DNA of 39,612 nt from Hymenobacter frigidus (GCF_014640435.1 NZ_BMGY01000039.1:1-39612), one strand, 5' to 3'; positions 27,338 to 39,611 are shown, counted from the stretch's first letter. Translations and numbers: made by a program. Notes: generated from the sequence alone by a model not told the origin.

Positions 27338-28574
27338 CTCTCTCTCGCCCATGCTCACCGTCGTCGAAGCCTTTGCCCGCGTGCTGGCCACCGCCCGCCC
27401 GCTTTCTCCCGAAACCGTAGCCCTGTCCCACGCCAATGGCCGCGTACTGGCCGAAACCCTCACGGCCGACCGCGACTTCCCGCCCTTCAACCGAGTGGCT
27501 ATGGACGGCATTGCGGTGCAGCACGCCGCCTGGGCCGGGGGCCAGACGGCGTTTGCCATCGAGCACACCCAGTACGCCGGCGCGCCGGCGCAGTCGCTGC
27601 AAAACCCGCGCAATGCCATCGAGGTGATGACCGGAGCCGTGCTCCCGCCCGGCACCGATGCCGTCATTCGCTACGAGGATATTCTGCTGGCCGACAATTG
27701 CGCCACCATCCAGATTCCGGCCCCCGAAGCGCCCGGCGTCAACATTCACCGCCAGGCCGCCGACCGCCGCCGGGGCGATGCCCTGCTCCGGCCCGGCACC
27801 CGCTTGGGGCCCGCCGAGCTGGCCATTGCCGCCACCGTAGGGGCCGCCGAAATGGCGGTGACCCGCGCCCCGCGCGTGGCCGTGGTGAGCACCGGCGATG
27901 AGCTGGTGGGCATCAACCAAGCGCCGCTGCCGCACCAGATTCGGCGGTCCAACGCCTATGCCTTGCAGGCCCTGTTTGCCCAGGCCGGGGCCGACGTGTC
28001 GCTGTTTCACCTGCCCGACGACCGGGAGGAACTGCGCACCGGCCTCACCAACATTCTCGCCGCCAGCTTCGATGCCGTGGTGTTGAGCGGGGCCGTGAGC
28101 AAGGGCCGCGCCGACCACCTGCCCGGCCTGCTGCGCGAGCTGCACGTGGTCGAGATTTTTCACGAAGTGAACCAGCGTCCCGGCAAGCCCATGTGGTTTG
28201 GAGCGCGGGCCGAAGGGCCGGTAGTCTTCGGGCTGCCCGGCAACCCGGTGTCCACGTTCCTCACGGCCTGCCGCTACGTGCGGCCCTGGTTGCGCGCCGT
28301 GCAGCAGCCCGCCGATGCCGAAGCGGCTGCCGCAGCTGCCGATGCGCCGATGCCAGCTGTGCTTACCGTGGACATCAATTTTAAACCGCCGCTGACTCAT
28401 TTCGTGCCCGTGCGCCTGACCGTGGATGCCGATGGCCGCCGCCTGGCCACGCCGCTGCGCGTGGGCGGCTCCGGCGATTTGGCCGGGCTGGCAGGAGCCA
28501 CCGCGTTTCTGGAGCTGCCGCCCGAGCTGGCGCTGTTTGCGGCGGGCAGCGTGTGGCCGGCGTGGGCATTGTGA
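27330..28574 (+). CDS. moeA: Molybdopterin molybdenumtransferase
   Basis: MoeA inserts molybdate into adenylylated molybdopterin. The 414-residue protein has the family blocks FPPFNRVAMDGIAV, VMTGAVLPPGTDAVIRYED and VSTGDELV. The MoCF-binding domain includes VLSGAVSKGRADHLPGLL and the substrate site PGKPMWFGA...VFGLPGNPVSTFL. The ATG at 27330 and an ATG at 27351 (MLTVVEAF) are both possible; the first lies inside a repeat hairpin, so the second may be the true start. The gene is monocistronic and ends in a terminator. No MogA/MoaB adenylyltransferase is seen nearby. Confidence 0.93.
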   Translation: MRPSLSPMLTVVEAFARVLATARPLSPETVALSHANGRVLAETLTADRDFPPFNRVAMDGIAVQHAAWAGGQTAFAIEHTQYAGAPAQSLQNPRNAIEVMTGAVLPPGTDAVIRYEDILLADNCATIQIPAPEAPGVNIHRQAADRRRGDALLRPGTRLGPAELAIAATVGAAEMAVTRAPRVAVVSTGDELVGINQAPLPHQIRRSNAYALQALFAQAGADVSLFHLPDDREELRTGLTNILAASFDAVVLSGAVSKGRADHLPGLLRELHVVEIFHEVNQRPGKPMWFGARAEGPVVFGLPGNPVSTFLTACRYVRPWLRAVQQPADAEAAAAAADAPMPAVLTVDINFKPPLTHFVPVRLTVDADGRRLATPLRVGGSGDLAGLAGATAFLELPPELALFAAGSVWPAWAL

Positions 28575-28612
28575 GTCAGGTTTTATGGTGATTGCCCAAA
28601 GCCCTGCGCACC

Positions 28613-28647
28613 AAAAAAGGCCTGCTTCAATGAAGCAGGCCTTTGGC
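28613..28647. terminator. Bidirectional terminator between moeA and the TonB receptor
   Basis: AAAGGCCTGCTTCA (28616-28629) pairs fully with TGAAGCAGGCCTTT (28631-28644). It lies between convergent moeA and the receptor gene ending at 28683, with an A-run on the left and T-rich sequence on the right. Confidence 0.8.
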
Positions 28648-28682
28648 ATTTGTTATTCCTAAAGCGGAAACTTACCCGTGCA

Positions 28683-31463
28683 TTACTTCACGTTGAAGAG
28701 CAAGCCCAGGTAGGCCAGACGGCCGATTTGCGGGCCGCCGATGATTTGGATGTTATTGGCATCGAACAAGTTTGACACCCCGGCCTGGAAAGTGGTGGCC
28801 AGCTTGGGTACGGCGTAGCCCAGGTAGGCGTCGGTGGTGCGGTAGCTGCTGATGCGGCCGGCGGCGAAGGGCATTTCCTGGTTGTGGCCTTCCACCCAAC
28901 GGTAGTTCACCGAGTAGGTCAGGTTGCGCAGCACAACGCCCGAAGCGCCGATGTTGAATTTGTGCTTGGGCGTGTTGAAGAACGTGCGAAAACCGGCCGG
29001 CAGGTTGCTGCGGTCCAGCACGTTCAGCGAGTAGTTACCGCTCAGGTTCAGGCTCTTGTCCAGGTAATAAGTGATACCGAACGTGGCGCCTTGGGTGCGC
29101 ACTTCCTGCTCGTTGTTATACGAGGCGTAGATGATGCGGGCGGGCGAAGCGGCGGCGTTGGTGAAGCCCGAGGCCAGGCCTCGGTTTACCTGCAGCGGCG
29201 TGGGGCGGGTGCCATCCACGTTGCCCACAAAAGCAGTGCCCCCGATAAAGTCGTTGTAGCGGCTGCGGAAGTAGCTCACGTCCACGTACACATTGGGAAT
29301 AATGGCCCCCTTGTAGCCCACTTCAGTCGTGTTCACGCGCTCCAGCCGCAGCTTGGCCAGCGACACTTCGTAGCCGGACAGCGAGGTGCCCGGCGTGTAG
29401 GGCTGCCCGGCCGCGTTGGTGAAGTTATAACCTTGAAAGCCGTCGCCCACGTTGCCCAGCAGAATGAAGGTGCCCAGGTCGGAGTACAGGTATTGGTCGG
29501 TGTTCGATGGGCTGCGGAAGGCCTGGCTGTAGCTGGCCCGGAAGTTATGCTGCTTGTCATCGCCGAGCGAGTACACCACCGCGGCGCGGGGCGAGAAGGC
29601 CGATTCGAAATTCTTGAAATTATCGAGGCGGCCGGCCAGCGCAAACTTCAGGCGCGTGTCCAGCAATGTTTGGGTGAGCTGGGCGTAGGCCCCGTACTCG
29701 TAGTTGGGAATGCGCTTGCCGTCGGTATCAGCAAAGAGCTTGCCGCCCGAGCCCAGGCGGTACGCGCGGTAGGCGGCGCCCACAATCATATCGGTGCCGA
29801 AGTCGGAGAGGTGAAAGCTGCGCTGGGCGCTGATGTCGTTCAGGAACGAGTTGAAATTTTGCTGGGCACCGCGGCCGGGCTGGTCGTCGTTGGCAATTTT
29901 ATCGCGCAGGGTGGCAAAGCGGCCGTCGGTGCTTTTAAGCTGGGTGCCATCGGCGGCGGCGTGCGCGGTGGCCTGGGCCGCTTCGGGGCTCAGGCCGCCG
30001 GCCCGGGCCTGGCCGTACGCCTGGTTGTACACAAAGAAATACTGCTGGAAGTACTTCGTGGTGCCGCCTTCGGTGGTGGGCGAGTTCAGCAACAGGGAGC
30101 TGAGCTGGCTCAGCTCGTAGCTATTGCCGGTGAAGTCTTCGGTGGAATACGCCCGGATGAAGCCCCGGGAGTTTTTCAGCTCGACCCGGTACTGGTTAGT
30201 GCCCAGGTCTTTGATGCGGAAGCGGCTCAGGTTCTGGTACGTGGACGTGCCCACGCCGCGCTTGGCTTCCACAGTCAGCTTCAGGTCGTCCTTAATCAGG
30301 TACGACACGGCACCCTGCACCCGGTAGGAACGGGTTTTCTGGTCGCCGGCAATCAGCTCCTGCTCGTTGAAACCGGGCATGTACACCGTCTTGCCGTACA
30401 GTTCCGGGTTCACCGTGTAGCCGGGCTGGTTCTGGAAGGGCGTGTACACGTTGCTGATTTCGCCGTAGCGGTTCACCGCGTCGTAGCCGAGCGGCGAGCC
30501 CGCCGGATTGGCGGAGTTAGACGCCGCGTTGTAGTTATTAGCAATCCAGTCATCGGCCCGGAACCAGCTGCCGTTAACCTTGAAGGCAAACTTGTCGCCG
30601 AGCTTTTTGGCGTACCGTACCTGCGCATCCTGCAGGTTGCGCTGGCCGCCGCGCAGGCGCACGCTCAGTCCGTCGTACACGAACGGGTCTTTGGAGTTGA
30701 AGAGCACCACGCCGCTCAGGGCGTTGGAGCCGTACAGGGACGAGGCCGGCCCGTGAATGATTTCGATGCTCTCCATGTCCAGCTCCGGAATACCCACCAG
30801 GTTGCCGGGGCTCAGGTTGAGCGAGGGCAGGGCCGTATCCATGTAGTCCACAAGCTGAATCACGCGCTCCGACTTGGCCGTGTTGAAGCCCCGGGTGCTG
30901 ATGCTGGTGAACAGCATCGAGGCCGAGTTCACGTCCACCCCGGCCAGCTGGCCCAGGCCCGACAGCACTTCCGGCGTGCTGATGCGCTCCAGCTGCTTGC
31001 CCGAGACCTTGTCGATGGTGACCGGAGCCCGCAGGATGTTTTCCTCAATTCGGGACGCTGACACCACCGTTTCGTTCAGCAGCGTCACGCTGGGCACCAT
31101 ATTGATGCGCAGCTCACTGTTGGCGCTTTCCAGCTTCAAGAATTGCGTTTCGTAGCCCACGAATGCCACCACCAATTCCACCGGCCCCTTATCAAAGGCC
31201 GCGTTCAGGTTGAACTTGCCCACCTGGTTGGTGCTGGTGCCAATGTAGGTACCCTTGAGGAAGATGGTAGCACCGGGCAGCGGTTCGTCGGCGGTGGTCA
31301 GCACCACGCCGCCCACGGGGGGCCCGGTGGGGTCGGTGAGTTTAACGACAGCTTTGCGTTTTGCAGTAAGGCGGGGCGGATGGAGGCCACTGGCTGGAGC
31401 AGCCGTAACCGGATTGGCAGGCAGCAGGGCTGCCAGTAGCAACGCTGAATAAACGTATTGCAT
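28683..31463 (-). CDS. TonB-dependent receptor with carboxypeptidase-regulatory-like domain
   Basis: This 926-residue outer-membrane receptor has a signal peptide (YVYSALLLAALLPANPVTA) and a carboxypeptidase-regulatory-like fold at about residues 50-130 (GGVVLTTADEPLPGATIFLKG). A plug follows, with TSISTRGFNTAKSERVIQLVDY and IEIIHGPASSLYGSNALSGVV, then a large barrel ending GRLAYLGLLFNVK. No SusD partner is present, so a metal-chelate, vitamin or oligopeptide ligand is more likely than a glycan, but this cannot be decided. It ends 39 bp from the moeA terminator. A -7 box lies 35 bp upstream. Confidence 0.92.
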   Translation of the reverse strand: MQYVYSALLLAALLPANPVTAAPASGLHPPRLTAKRKAVVKLTDPTGPPVGGVVLTTADEPLPGATIFLKGTYIGTSTNQVGKFNLNAAFDKGPVELVVAFVGYETQFLKLESANSELRINMVPSVTLLNETVVSASRIEENILRAPVTIDKVSGKQLERISTPEVLSGLGQLAGVDVNSASMLFTSISTRGFNTAKSERVIQLVDYMDTALPSLNLSPGNLVGIPELDMESIEIIHGPASSLYGSNALSGVVLFNSKDPFVYDGLSVRLRGGQRNLQDAQVRYAKKLGDKFAFKVNGSWFRADDWIANNYNAASNSANPAGSPLGYDAVNRYGEISNVYTPFQNQPGYTVNPELYGKTVYMPGFNEQELIAGDQKTRSYRVQGAVSYLIKDDLKLTVEAKRGVGTSTYQNLSRFRIKDLGTNQYRVELKNSRGFIRAYSTEDFTGNSYELSQLSSLLLNSPTTEGGTTKYFQQYFFVYNQAYGQARAGGLSPEAAQATAHAAADGTQLKSTDGRFATLRDKIANDDQPGRGAQQNFNSFLNDISAQRSFHLSDFGTDMIVGAAYRAYRLGSGGKLFADTDGKRIPNYEYGAYAQLTQTLLDTRLKFALAGRLDNFKNFESAFSPRAAVVYSLGDDKQHNFRASYSQAFRSPSNTDQYLYSDLGTFILLGNVGDGFQGYNFTNAAGQPYTPGTSLSGYEVSLAKLRLERVNTTEVGYKGAIIPNVYVDVSYFRSRYNDFIGGTAFVGNVDGTRPTPLQVNRGLASGFTNAAASPARIIYASYNNEQEVRTQGATFGITYYLDKSLNLSGNYSLNVLDRSNLPAGFRTFFNTPKHKFNIGASGVVLRNLTYSVNYRWVEGHNQEMPFAAGRISSYRTTDAYLGYAVPKLATTFQAGVSNLFDANNIQIIGGPQIGRLAYLGLLFNVK

Positions 31464-31497
31464 TTGGTGGTGATAAATACTGAGGATATTGAGACAT

Positions 31498-31505
31498 CAA
31501 AATTA
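31498..31505 (-). promoter_or_regulatory. Putative -7 box for the TonB receptor
   Basis: The minus strand reads TAATTTTG, matching TAnnTTTG, about 35 bp before the ATG at 31463. A TTTTTG 16 bp further upstream may serve as the -33 element, though the spacing is a little short. Confidence 0.45.
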
Positions 31506-31585
31506 TTCCTCCCCCAGTGTTCAAAAACCGCCTATTCGATGAACGTCCGCCGTTTGCAGTTGAAAACGCTGTATTGCCGGTCTAA

Positions 31586-31745
31586 GAAGCTGTTTGAGTT
31601 AATAAAACGGTCATGCTGAGCGCAGTCAAAGCATCTCTACCGCTTCGTTGCACCGGCTCAAGCGAAGCGGTAGAGATGCTTCGACAAGCAGACGCTAGAT
31701 GAGCATGACCGTTTCAGAATGATTTTGGCTAACGCAAACAGCATC
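31586..31745. repeat. Second full copy of the nested REP-like element
   Basis: Inner arms GGTCATGCTGAGCGCAGTC... and ...GATGAGCATGACC flank CATCTCTACCGCTTCG / CGAAGCGGTAGAGATG. Outer ends GAAGCTGTTTGA (31586-31597) and GCAAACAGCATC (31734-31745) match the ends of the element at 694-845, and the total lengths are close (160 and 152 bp). Confidence 0.8.
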
Positions 31746-31746
31746 T

Positions 31747-31926
31747 AATAAATCTGGCAAGCTCCAACCTGATTGGCTGTTCTCAAGCAATGCAGTGCCT
31801 TGATTGAAACACCTGCTGGGTAGTCCTGTTTCCACGGTACGATGGCGCTGTCCGCGGGTTCATTGAAGCAATTTGCGGCCCTCAGCTTGGCTGACGGGGC
31901 CGGGCTCATATTACCCTCAGGCGTTG
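31747..31926. other. Intergenic stretch without recognised content
   Basis: This is the part of the 659-bp gap between the TonB receptor and metH that lies between the repeat and the SAM riboswitch promoter. I see no gene, RNA or repeat here that I can support. Confidence 0.5.
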
Positions 31927-31934
31927 TACCTTCG
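31927..31934 (+). promoter_or_regulatory. Putative -7 box for the metH leader
   Basis: TACCTTCG lies 7 bp before the first base of the SAM riboswitch, one base off TAnnTTTG. The same octamer precedes the cobalamin riboswitch on the other strand. No convincing -33 box is seen. Confidence 0.4.
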
Positions 31935-31940
31935 TATCAC

Positions 31941-32050
31941 GCTGCTATCCAGAAAGACCGAGGGACCGGGCCCGATGACGTCTTGGCAACCTACCACGAG
32001 TAGGTGCCAACTCCCGTTTCACCGCTTTTGTGGTGAAAGAAGATGACAGC
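31941..32050 (+). ncRNA. SAM-I (S-box) riboswitch
   Basis: The S-box core is plain: AGAAAGACCGAGGGACCGG, then the kink-turn region CCCGATGACGTCTTGGCAAC. P3 is CCTAC/GTAGG, followed by GTGCCAACTCCCG. P4 is TTTCACC/GGTGAAA, and P1 closes between GCTGCTATC (31941-31949) and GATGACAGC (32042-32050). It binds S-adenosylmethionine and lies 72 nt upstream of metH. Repression of methionine synthesis when SAM is plentiful is its known role in many bacteria. No terminator hairpin with a U-run follows, so translational control is likely here. Confidence 0.93.
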
Positions 32051-32071
32051 CGGAACCGTGCCTCGCCGCAT

Positions 32072-32122
32072 GGGTTTCTTTCTGGATACGCGCTTGTTTG
32101 CCCGTTACTCAACCCGAAAGAA

Positions 32123-32128
<6 letters not shown>
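32072..32128 (+). promoter_or_regulatory. Possible start-codon-sequestering hairpin of the metH leader
   Basis: GGGTTTCTTTC (32072-32082) can pair with GAAAGAAA...CCC (32116-32128). This hides the purine-rich stretch before the ATG and the A of the ATG itself (32123-32125), with a two-base bulge. The stem extends by two more G-C pairs after one mismatch. This would be a natural OFF state for the SAM riboswitch. The competing ON structure was not identified. Confidence 0.5.
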
Positions 32129-35923
<3,795 letters not shown>

Positions 35924-35929
<6 letters not shown>

Positions 35930-36015
35930 CGTGGACTCTGCGAGTCCGCGCGTGAACGATACCCGAATTACCTCCTAACGCCTCCATGCGCGGACTCGCG
36001 GAGTCCACGCTACTT
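35924..36015. repeat. Palindrome forming the metH-metF linker
   Basis: Arms 35924-35954 and 35985-36015 (GTAGCGTGGACTC.../...GAGTCCACGCTAC) match at 29 of 31 positions. The left arm contains the metH stop codon and the right arm ends 2 bp before the metF ATG. It may modulate read-through or translation of metF. Confidence 0.9.
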
Positions 36016-36017
36016 AT

Positions 36018-36974
36018 ATGAAAGTTACCGAACACCTGGCCCAAGCCGACGGAAAAACCCTGTTTTCCTTCGAAGTGCTGCCCCCCAAAAAGGGCGAAAA
36101 TATCCACACGCTCTTCTCGAATATCGAGCCGCTGATGGAGTTCAAGCCGCCGTTTATCGACGTGACCTACCACCGCGAAGAATACGTGTACCGCCACCAC
36201 CCCAACGGCCTGCTGGAGAAGAAAACCGTGCGCCGCCGCCCCGGCACGGTAGGCATCTGCGCGGCCATCAAAAACCGCTTCGACGTGGACACCGTGCCCC
36301 ACCTCATCTGCGGGGGCTTCAACAAGGAAGAAACCGAGAATGCGCTGATTGACCTGCACTTTTTAGGCATCGACAATGTGCTGGCCCTGCGCGGCGACCC
36401 CATCAAAACCGAGGGCATCTTCAAGGCCGAGCCCGACGGCCATGCCTACGCCTGCGACCTGATTGGGCAAATGGCCGACCTCAACAAAGGGGCTTACCTT
36501 GACGAGGAACAGGACGATACCTGGGCTACCAACTTCTGCATCGGCACGGCCGGCTACCCCGAAAAGCACTTCGAAGCCCCCAACTACTCCTCCGACATGC
36601 GCTTCCTAAAGCACAAGGTGGACCGGGGCGCCGACTACATCGTGACCCAGATGTTCTTCGACAACGAAGAGTTTTTCAAGTTTGAGAAGCGCTGCCGCGA
36701 GGCGGGCATCACCGTGCCCATTATCCCCGGCCTGAAACCGCTGACGACCAAGAGCCAGCTCACCATGCTGCCCCGCACCTTCTACCTCAACCTGCCGGAG
36801 GCGCTGGCCGAAGCCGTGAGCCAGTGCCGCGACAACGAGGCTGTTCGCGCCATCGGCATCGAGTGGTGCCTCAACCAAAGCCGCGAGCTCATGGCCCACG
36901 GCGTGCCCTGCCTGCACTACTACTCCATGGGCAAGTCGGAAAGCATTCGTCGCATAGCCAAGGAGCTGTTTTGA
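36018..36974 (+). CDS. metF: Methylenetetrahydrofolate reductase
   Basis: MetF reduces 5,10-methylene-THF to 5-methyl-THF, the methyl donor for MetH, using NADH and FAD. The 318-residue TIM-barrel protein has FSFEVLPPKKGEN with the conserved glutamate and IDVTYHREE. It also has NVLALRGDPI and the FAD-site block DYIVTQMFFDNE. The ATG at 36018 gives the standard N terminus. It follows metH by 88 bp, all of it a palindrome, on the same strand. It probably shares the SAM-controlled transcript, which would couple methyl-donor supply to demand. Confidence 0.95.
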   Translation: MKVTEHLAQADGKTLFSFEVLPPKKGENIHTLFSNIEPLMEFKPPFIDVTYHREEYVYRHHPNGLLEKKTVRRRPGTVGICAAIKNRFDVDTVPHLICGGFNKEETENALIDLHFLGIDNVLALRGDPIKTEGIFKAEPDGHAYACDLIGQMADLNKGAYLDEEQDDTWATNFCIGTAGYPEKHFEAPNYSSDMRFLKHKVDRGADYIVTQMFFDNEEFFKFEKRCREAGITVPIIPGLKPLTTKSQLTMLPRTFYLNLPEALAEAVSQCRDNEAVRAIGIEWCLNQSRELMAHGVPCLHYYSMGKSESIRRIAKELF

Positions 36975-37085
36975 GTCATTCACTGGTTGACAGCCGTACA
37001 GATTGCTTATGCGGCAGCTTGGTTTGCCACATGGGTAGCAAGGGCTACAATTCGTGTTATGCGCTCGTTAAATGATAATTGCTAA

Positions 37086-37562
37086 ATGTTAAATTACCTG
37101 GACGACCTGTTTGCCCGCTTGCGGCTGGCCACTGCGCCGGCCGAGATTGAGGCTCTGCAAAACGGCATCTGGCAGGTGTGGCTGACCAGTAGCGACGCGG
37201 CCACGAATGAGGTGTTGGAAGTAGGAACGCGAGCTATGCAAGCGGATGACCTTGCCCTGGCAATCCGGCAGTTCACCACAATAATCCTACTTAATCCCAG
37301 CTTTTCCGAAGCCTGGAATAAGCGCGCCACGGCTCATTACCTGCGGGGAGAATACCGCGCTTCCCTGGCCGATATTGCCGAAACCCTGCGCCGCGAACCC
37401 CGCCACTTCGGGGCGCTGTGGGGCCGGGCCGCCATACTGCGCGAGCTGGGCGACTACCGCCATGCTCTTGATTCATTAATCACGCTGTCAGGTGTTTGCC
37501 CGAATTTACCAGGATTGCGAGAGGAGCAGTCAAGTTTGCAGGAGCGCCTGGGGAAAGGCTAA
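37086..37562 (+). CDS. Small TPR-repeat protein
   Basis: A 158-residue protein with two to three tetratricopeptide repeats (about residues 55-150): LALAIRQFTTIILLNPSFSE, then AWNKRATAHYLRGEYRASLA and ALWGRAAILRELGDYRHALD. The first 50 residues are helical with no signal peptide or membrane segment, so it is probably cytoplasmic. TPRs bind partner proteins; no partner is evident. The ATG at 37086 was chosen because it starts the first helix. It is 111 bp after metF with no shared function. Confidence 0.8.
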   Translation: MLNYLDDLFARLRLATAPAEIEALQNGIWQVWLTSSDAATNEVLEVGTRAMQADDLALAIRQFTTIILLNPSFSEAWNKRATAHYLRGEYRASLADIAETLRREPRHFGALWGRAAILRELGDYRHALDSLITLSGVCPNLPGLREEQSSLQERLGKG

Positions 37563-37585
37563 ATTTTATCTGGACCGGGTTGAAA

Positions 37586-37652
37586 AAGAAAACAATTTAT
37601 TATCTTCCATCCCCCAAACGATTGGGGATGGAAGATAATAAATTGTTTTCTT
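37586..37652. repeat. Perfect 29-bp hairpin
   Basis: Arms 37586-37614 and 37624-37652 are exact reverse complements with a 9-nt loop. The inner stem CCATCCCC/GGGGATGG is GC-rich and the base is AT-rich, followed by TTATTTTT. It lies between the TPR gene and the next gene and could serve as a terminator in both directions. Confidence 0.85.
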
Positions 37653-37673
37653 ATTTTTACCTCGTACAATTCT

Positions 37674-38258
37674 ATGAAAATTTATACTTATCTTATTTGC
37701 CAATTTGTTTTGGTCCTGCTCCTGGCTGTTCCTGCCAGTGCCCAAAAGGCTTACACCAGCAAATGGGCCAGTGGCCAACTTGAGCGCCGTACCAAGGTGG
37801 GCGTGTGGGAGTATTACGGCGTCACCACATCAAAAGAGAAAGTGGTAGTGCAGCGCTATGACCACTCCGCCAACACCCTGATTTATTATCGCCCGGTTGA
37901 TGAAATAGCCTACAGCACCGAGGTAAACGCCGGCCAGTGGAAGCGCCGCCAAGTGGACCGGCCGCCCCTGTTCATCGGTGGCGATGCCGCGCTGGCGGCC
38001 TACACCACGCAGCTGCAATACCCATTGCAGGCGCAGGAGCGCAATATTCAAGGCCAGGTCATGATTGGGTTTATCATCGACGCGGAGGGGAAAACCAGCG
38101 GGCACCGGGTGCTGCGCAGCGTTGGGGGCGGCTGCGACCAGGAGGCCCTGCGCGTGGCCAAAACAATCCCCAACGAGTGGATTCCGGCCCTGGTAGGTAT
38201 CCGGCCCGTGCCCGTAGAGTATGAGCTCACGCTGACCTTTCGGCTGGCCCAGCCGTAG
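37674..38258 (+). CDS. Periplasmic TonB C-terminal domain protein
   Basis: A 194-residue protein with a signal peptide (TYLICQFVLVLLLAVPASA) instead of the usual TonB membrane anchor and no proline-rich spacer. From about residue 100 it carries a TonB_C fold: YPLQAQERNIQGQVMIGFII, DAEGKTSGHRVLRSVGGGCDQEAL and ELTLTFRL. The middle region (WEYYGVTTSKEKVVVQRYDH) resembles lead segments seen in Bacteroidota TonB-like proteins. It could contact TonB receptors but cannot transmit energy on its own. The ATG at 37674 is fixed by the signal peptide. Confidence 0.82.
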   Translation: MKIYTYLICQFVLVLLLAVPASAQKAYTSKWASGQLERRTKVGVWEYYGVTTSKEKVVVQRYDHSANTLIYYRPVDEIAYSTEVNAGQWKRRQVDRPPLFIGGDAALAAYTTQLQYPLQAQERNIQGQVMIGFIIDAEGKTSGHRVLRSVGGGCDQEALRVAKTIPNEWIPALVGIRPVPVEYELTLTFRLAQP

Positions 38259-38384
38259 AAGCAGGATGTGCAACGAACTTGGTTTGGAGCGATGGCAGGC
38301 AGGCTAGTCCGGCAACGCAGTTTTTTTGCGGCACTTTATAGCTCATCACCAGTTACTTAGCACCCCACATTACTGCACTACGGA

Positions 38385-38936
38385 ATGACATTTCGGTTTG
38401 AAAAATCAGCAGCGGCAGCTACCAAACTCTCGGGCCTGGTAGTGGCCGCACTGCTGCTCACCAGTTGCGACTCGACGCCCCGCGAGCGCCAGGAAGTAGC
38501 CCGCGAAAGCGCCCGCGAGCTGGATACGCTCACGCGCACCGCCGCTCAAAAGCTGGCCCGCGTGGGCAAAGCCACCGCCCGCTACGATGCGGCCAACCGC
38601 CTGCGCCGCTCCCGGCCACTCGACCCGCGCCAGCAGCTGGCCATGGAGGCTAAATTGATGGGCCCCTACAACGGTCAAATCAACTCCCTGACGCCGCAGG
38701 ACCTACCCGCCGCCTACGGCCACCTGGTGCGCGAAACCCGCGCCCAGCGCGCCACCTGGACCGACCGCGACTGGGACTACGCCCGCGCCGTGTACCAGCG
38801 CCTGAACGACCAGGTGAAACAGATTCGGATGGACATGCCGGCCCGCGATGAATTGCGCGTGCGCGCCCGGCAAGCCGAATTTGTGGCCCTGCAGGCTGGC
38901 CACACGGCCCAGGGCATTAACGCGGCCACTAAATAA
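38385..38936 (+). CDS. Predicted lipoprotein of unknown function
   Basis: A 183-residue protein whose N-terminal hydrophobic stretch ends in the lipobox LTSC with Cys28, so it is probably an acylated lipoprotein. The rest is highly charged, Ala/Arg/Glu-rich and predicted helical (RERQEVARESARELDTLTRT and following), possibly a coiled coil. I do not recognise a family. It is 126 bp from the TonB-C gene and on the same strand. The ATG at 38385 gives a longer n-region than usual. Confidence 0.75.
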   Translation: MTFRFEKSAAAATKLSGLVVAALLLTSCDSTPRERQEVARESARELDTLTRTAAQKLARVGKATARYDAANRLRRSRPLDPRQQLAMEAKLMGPYNGQINSLTPQDLPAAYGHLVRETRAQRATWTDRDWDYARAVYQRLNDQVKQIRMDMPARDELRVRARQAEFVALQAGHTAQGINAATK

Positions 38937-38942
38937 GCTAAA

Positions 38943-39012
38943 TAGTTATGAGTGGTGAGTTATGAATTATGAGTTGTCCCTCCAGCAATTCATAACTCAA
39001 CACTCATAATTT
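38943..39012. repeat. AT-rich palindrome before the DUF2007 gene
   Basis: Arms around 38943-38967 and 38986-39012 are imperfect reverse complements made of GAGTTATGAATTATGAG-type units. It belongs with the element at 7170-7277 and fills the gap of 83 bp. Confidence 0.7.
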
Positions 39013-39019
39013 CCATGAT

Positions 39020-39460
39020 ATGTCCAGCTCCGACTCTGTCGTTTTTCTCGAATCGTACTACGAACCGATGGCGGCCAATCTGGCCCGCACGCGGCTGGAG
39101 GCGGCCGGCATTCCGTGCTTTCTCAGCAATGAGAACTTAGTATCGATGATGCCGCTGTACAGCTCCATCACAGGGGGCGTACGGCTGCATGTGCGTCAGC
39201 GCGATGCGGAAATGGCCTTGGAAATTTTGCGCGAGGAACTTGTGCCGCTGGCCACCGGGCCGGATATTGCCTCCTTTGCCGCCGACGCGCCCGACCCGGT
39301 GGCTCCGCGCTGCCCCCGTTGCGGGTCTTCGGATGTGGCCTATGGCCCGGCCACGCGCAACACCTACGGATTTTGGTCGGGGCTGCTGTCGGTGCTGCTG
39401 CGGTTTCCGGTGCGCGGCCACCGGTTCCACTGCTTCCATTGCGGGAACGAGTTCAAATAG
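39020..39460 (+). CDS. DUF2007 protein with C-terminal zinc ribbon
   Basis: A 146-residue protein. The N-terminal DUF2007 (putative signal-transducing) domain covers residues about 6-80: VFLESYYEPMAANLARTRLE, AAGIPCFLSNENL and GGVRLHVRQRDAEMALEIL. A C-terminal zinc ribbon follows, formed by CPRCGSSD and CFHCGNEF, which are separated by a short hydrophobic segment (FWSGLLSVLLRF). The function of DUF2007 proteins is unknown; metal or nucleic acid binding is suggested only by the ribbon. The ATG at 39020 follows the repeat. Confidence 0.85.
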   Translation: MSSSDSVVFLESYYEPMAANLARTRLEAAGIPCFLSNENLVSMMPLYSSITGGVRLHVRQRDAEMALEILREELVPLATGPDIASFAADAPDPVAPRCPRCGSSDVAYGPATRNTYGFWSGLLSVLLRFPVRGHRFHCFHCGNEFK

Positions 39461-39566
39461 ATTTTGGCCAAACTGCCGAGCCCGCCCAACGCCCCCGCAA
39501 CCGCCGCGTGGTGCTGCGCCGGCTATCAAGCGAGTCCTCATAAAAATAGGGCTTCCGCACCAAATA

Positions 39567-39611
39567 TCAGGCATTTCGCAGCAGTTGCCGGAGATACTCA
39601 TTATCATACGC
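39567..39611 (-). CDS. Possible C-terminal end of a gene entering from the right
   Basis: On the minus strand one frame is open from the window edge and reads YDNEYLRQLLRNA before a TGA (39569-39567). The amphipathic helix-like end is plausible for a real C terminus, but only about 14 codons are visible, so the gene cannot be named. The region between this and the DUF2007 stop shows no other feature. Confidence 0.3.
   Translation of the reverse strand, partial: AYDNEYLRQLLRNA

Noticed and set aside
28884..31061. 725-codon open frame antisense to the second TonB receptor
   Set aside because: Same reasoning: the receptor is unmistakable on the other strand and the antisense product has no known motif.
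31840..31880. tRNA-like fragment (CGCGGGTTCATT resembling a T-arm)
   Set aside because: No acceptor or anticodon stems could be paired around it.
32030..32122. N-terminal extension of metH through the SAM riboswitch
   Set aside because: The extra 31 codons overlap the aptamer, lack family similarity, and ATG 32123 has a purine-rich leader and the usual MetH N terminus.
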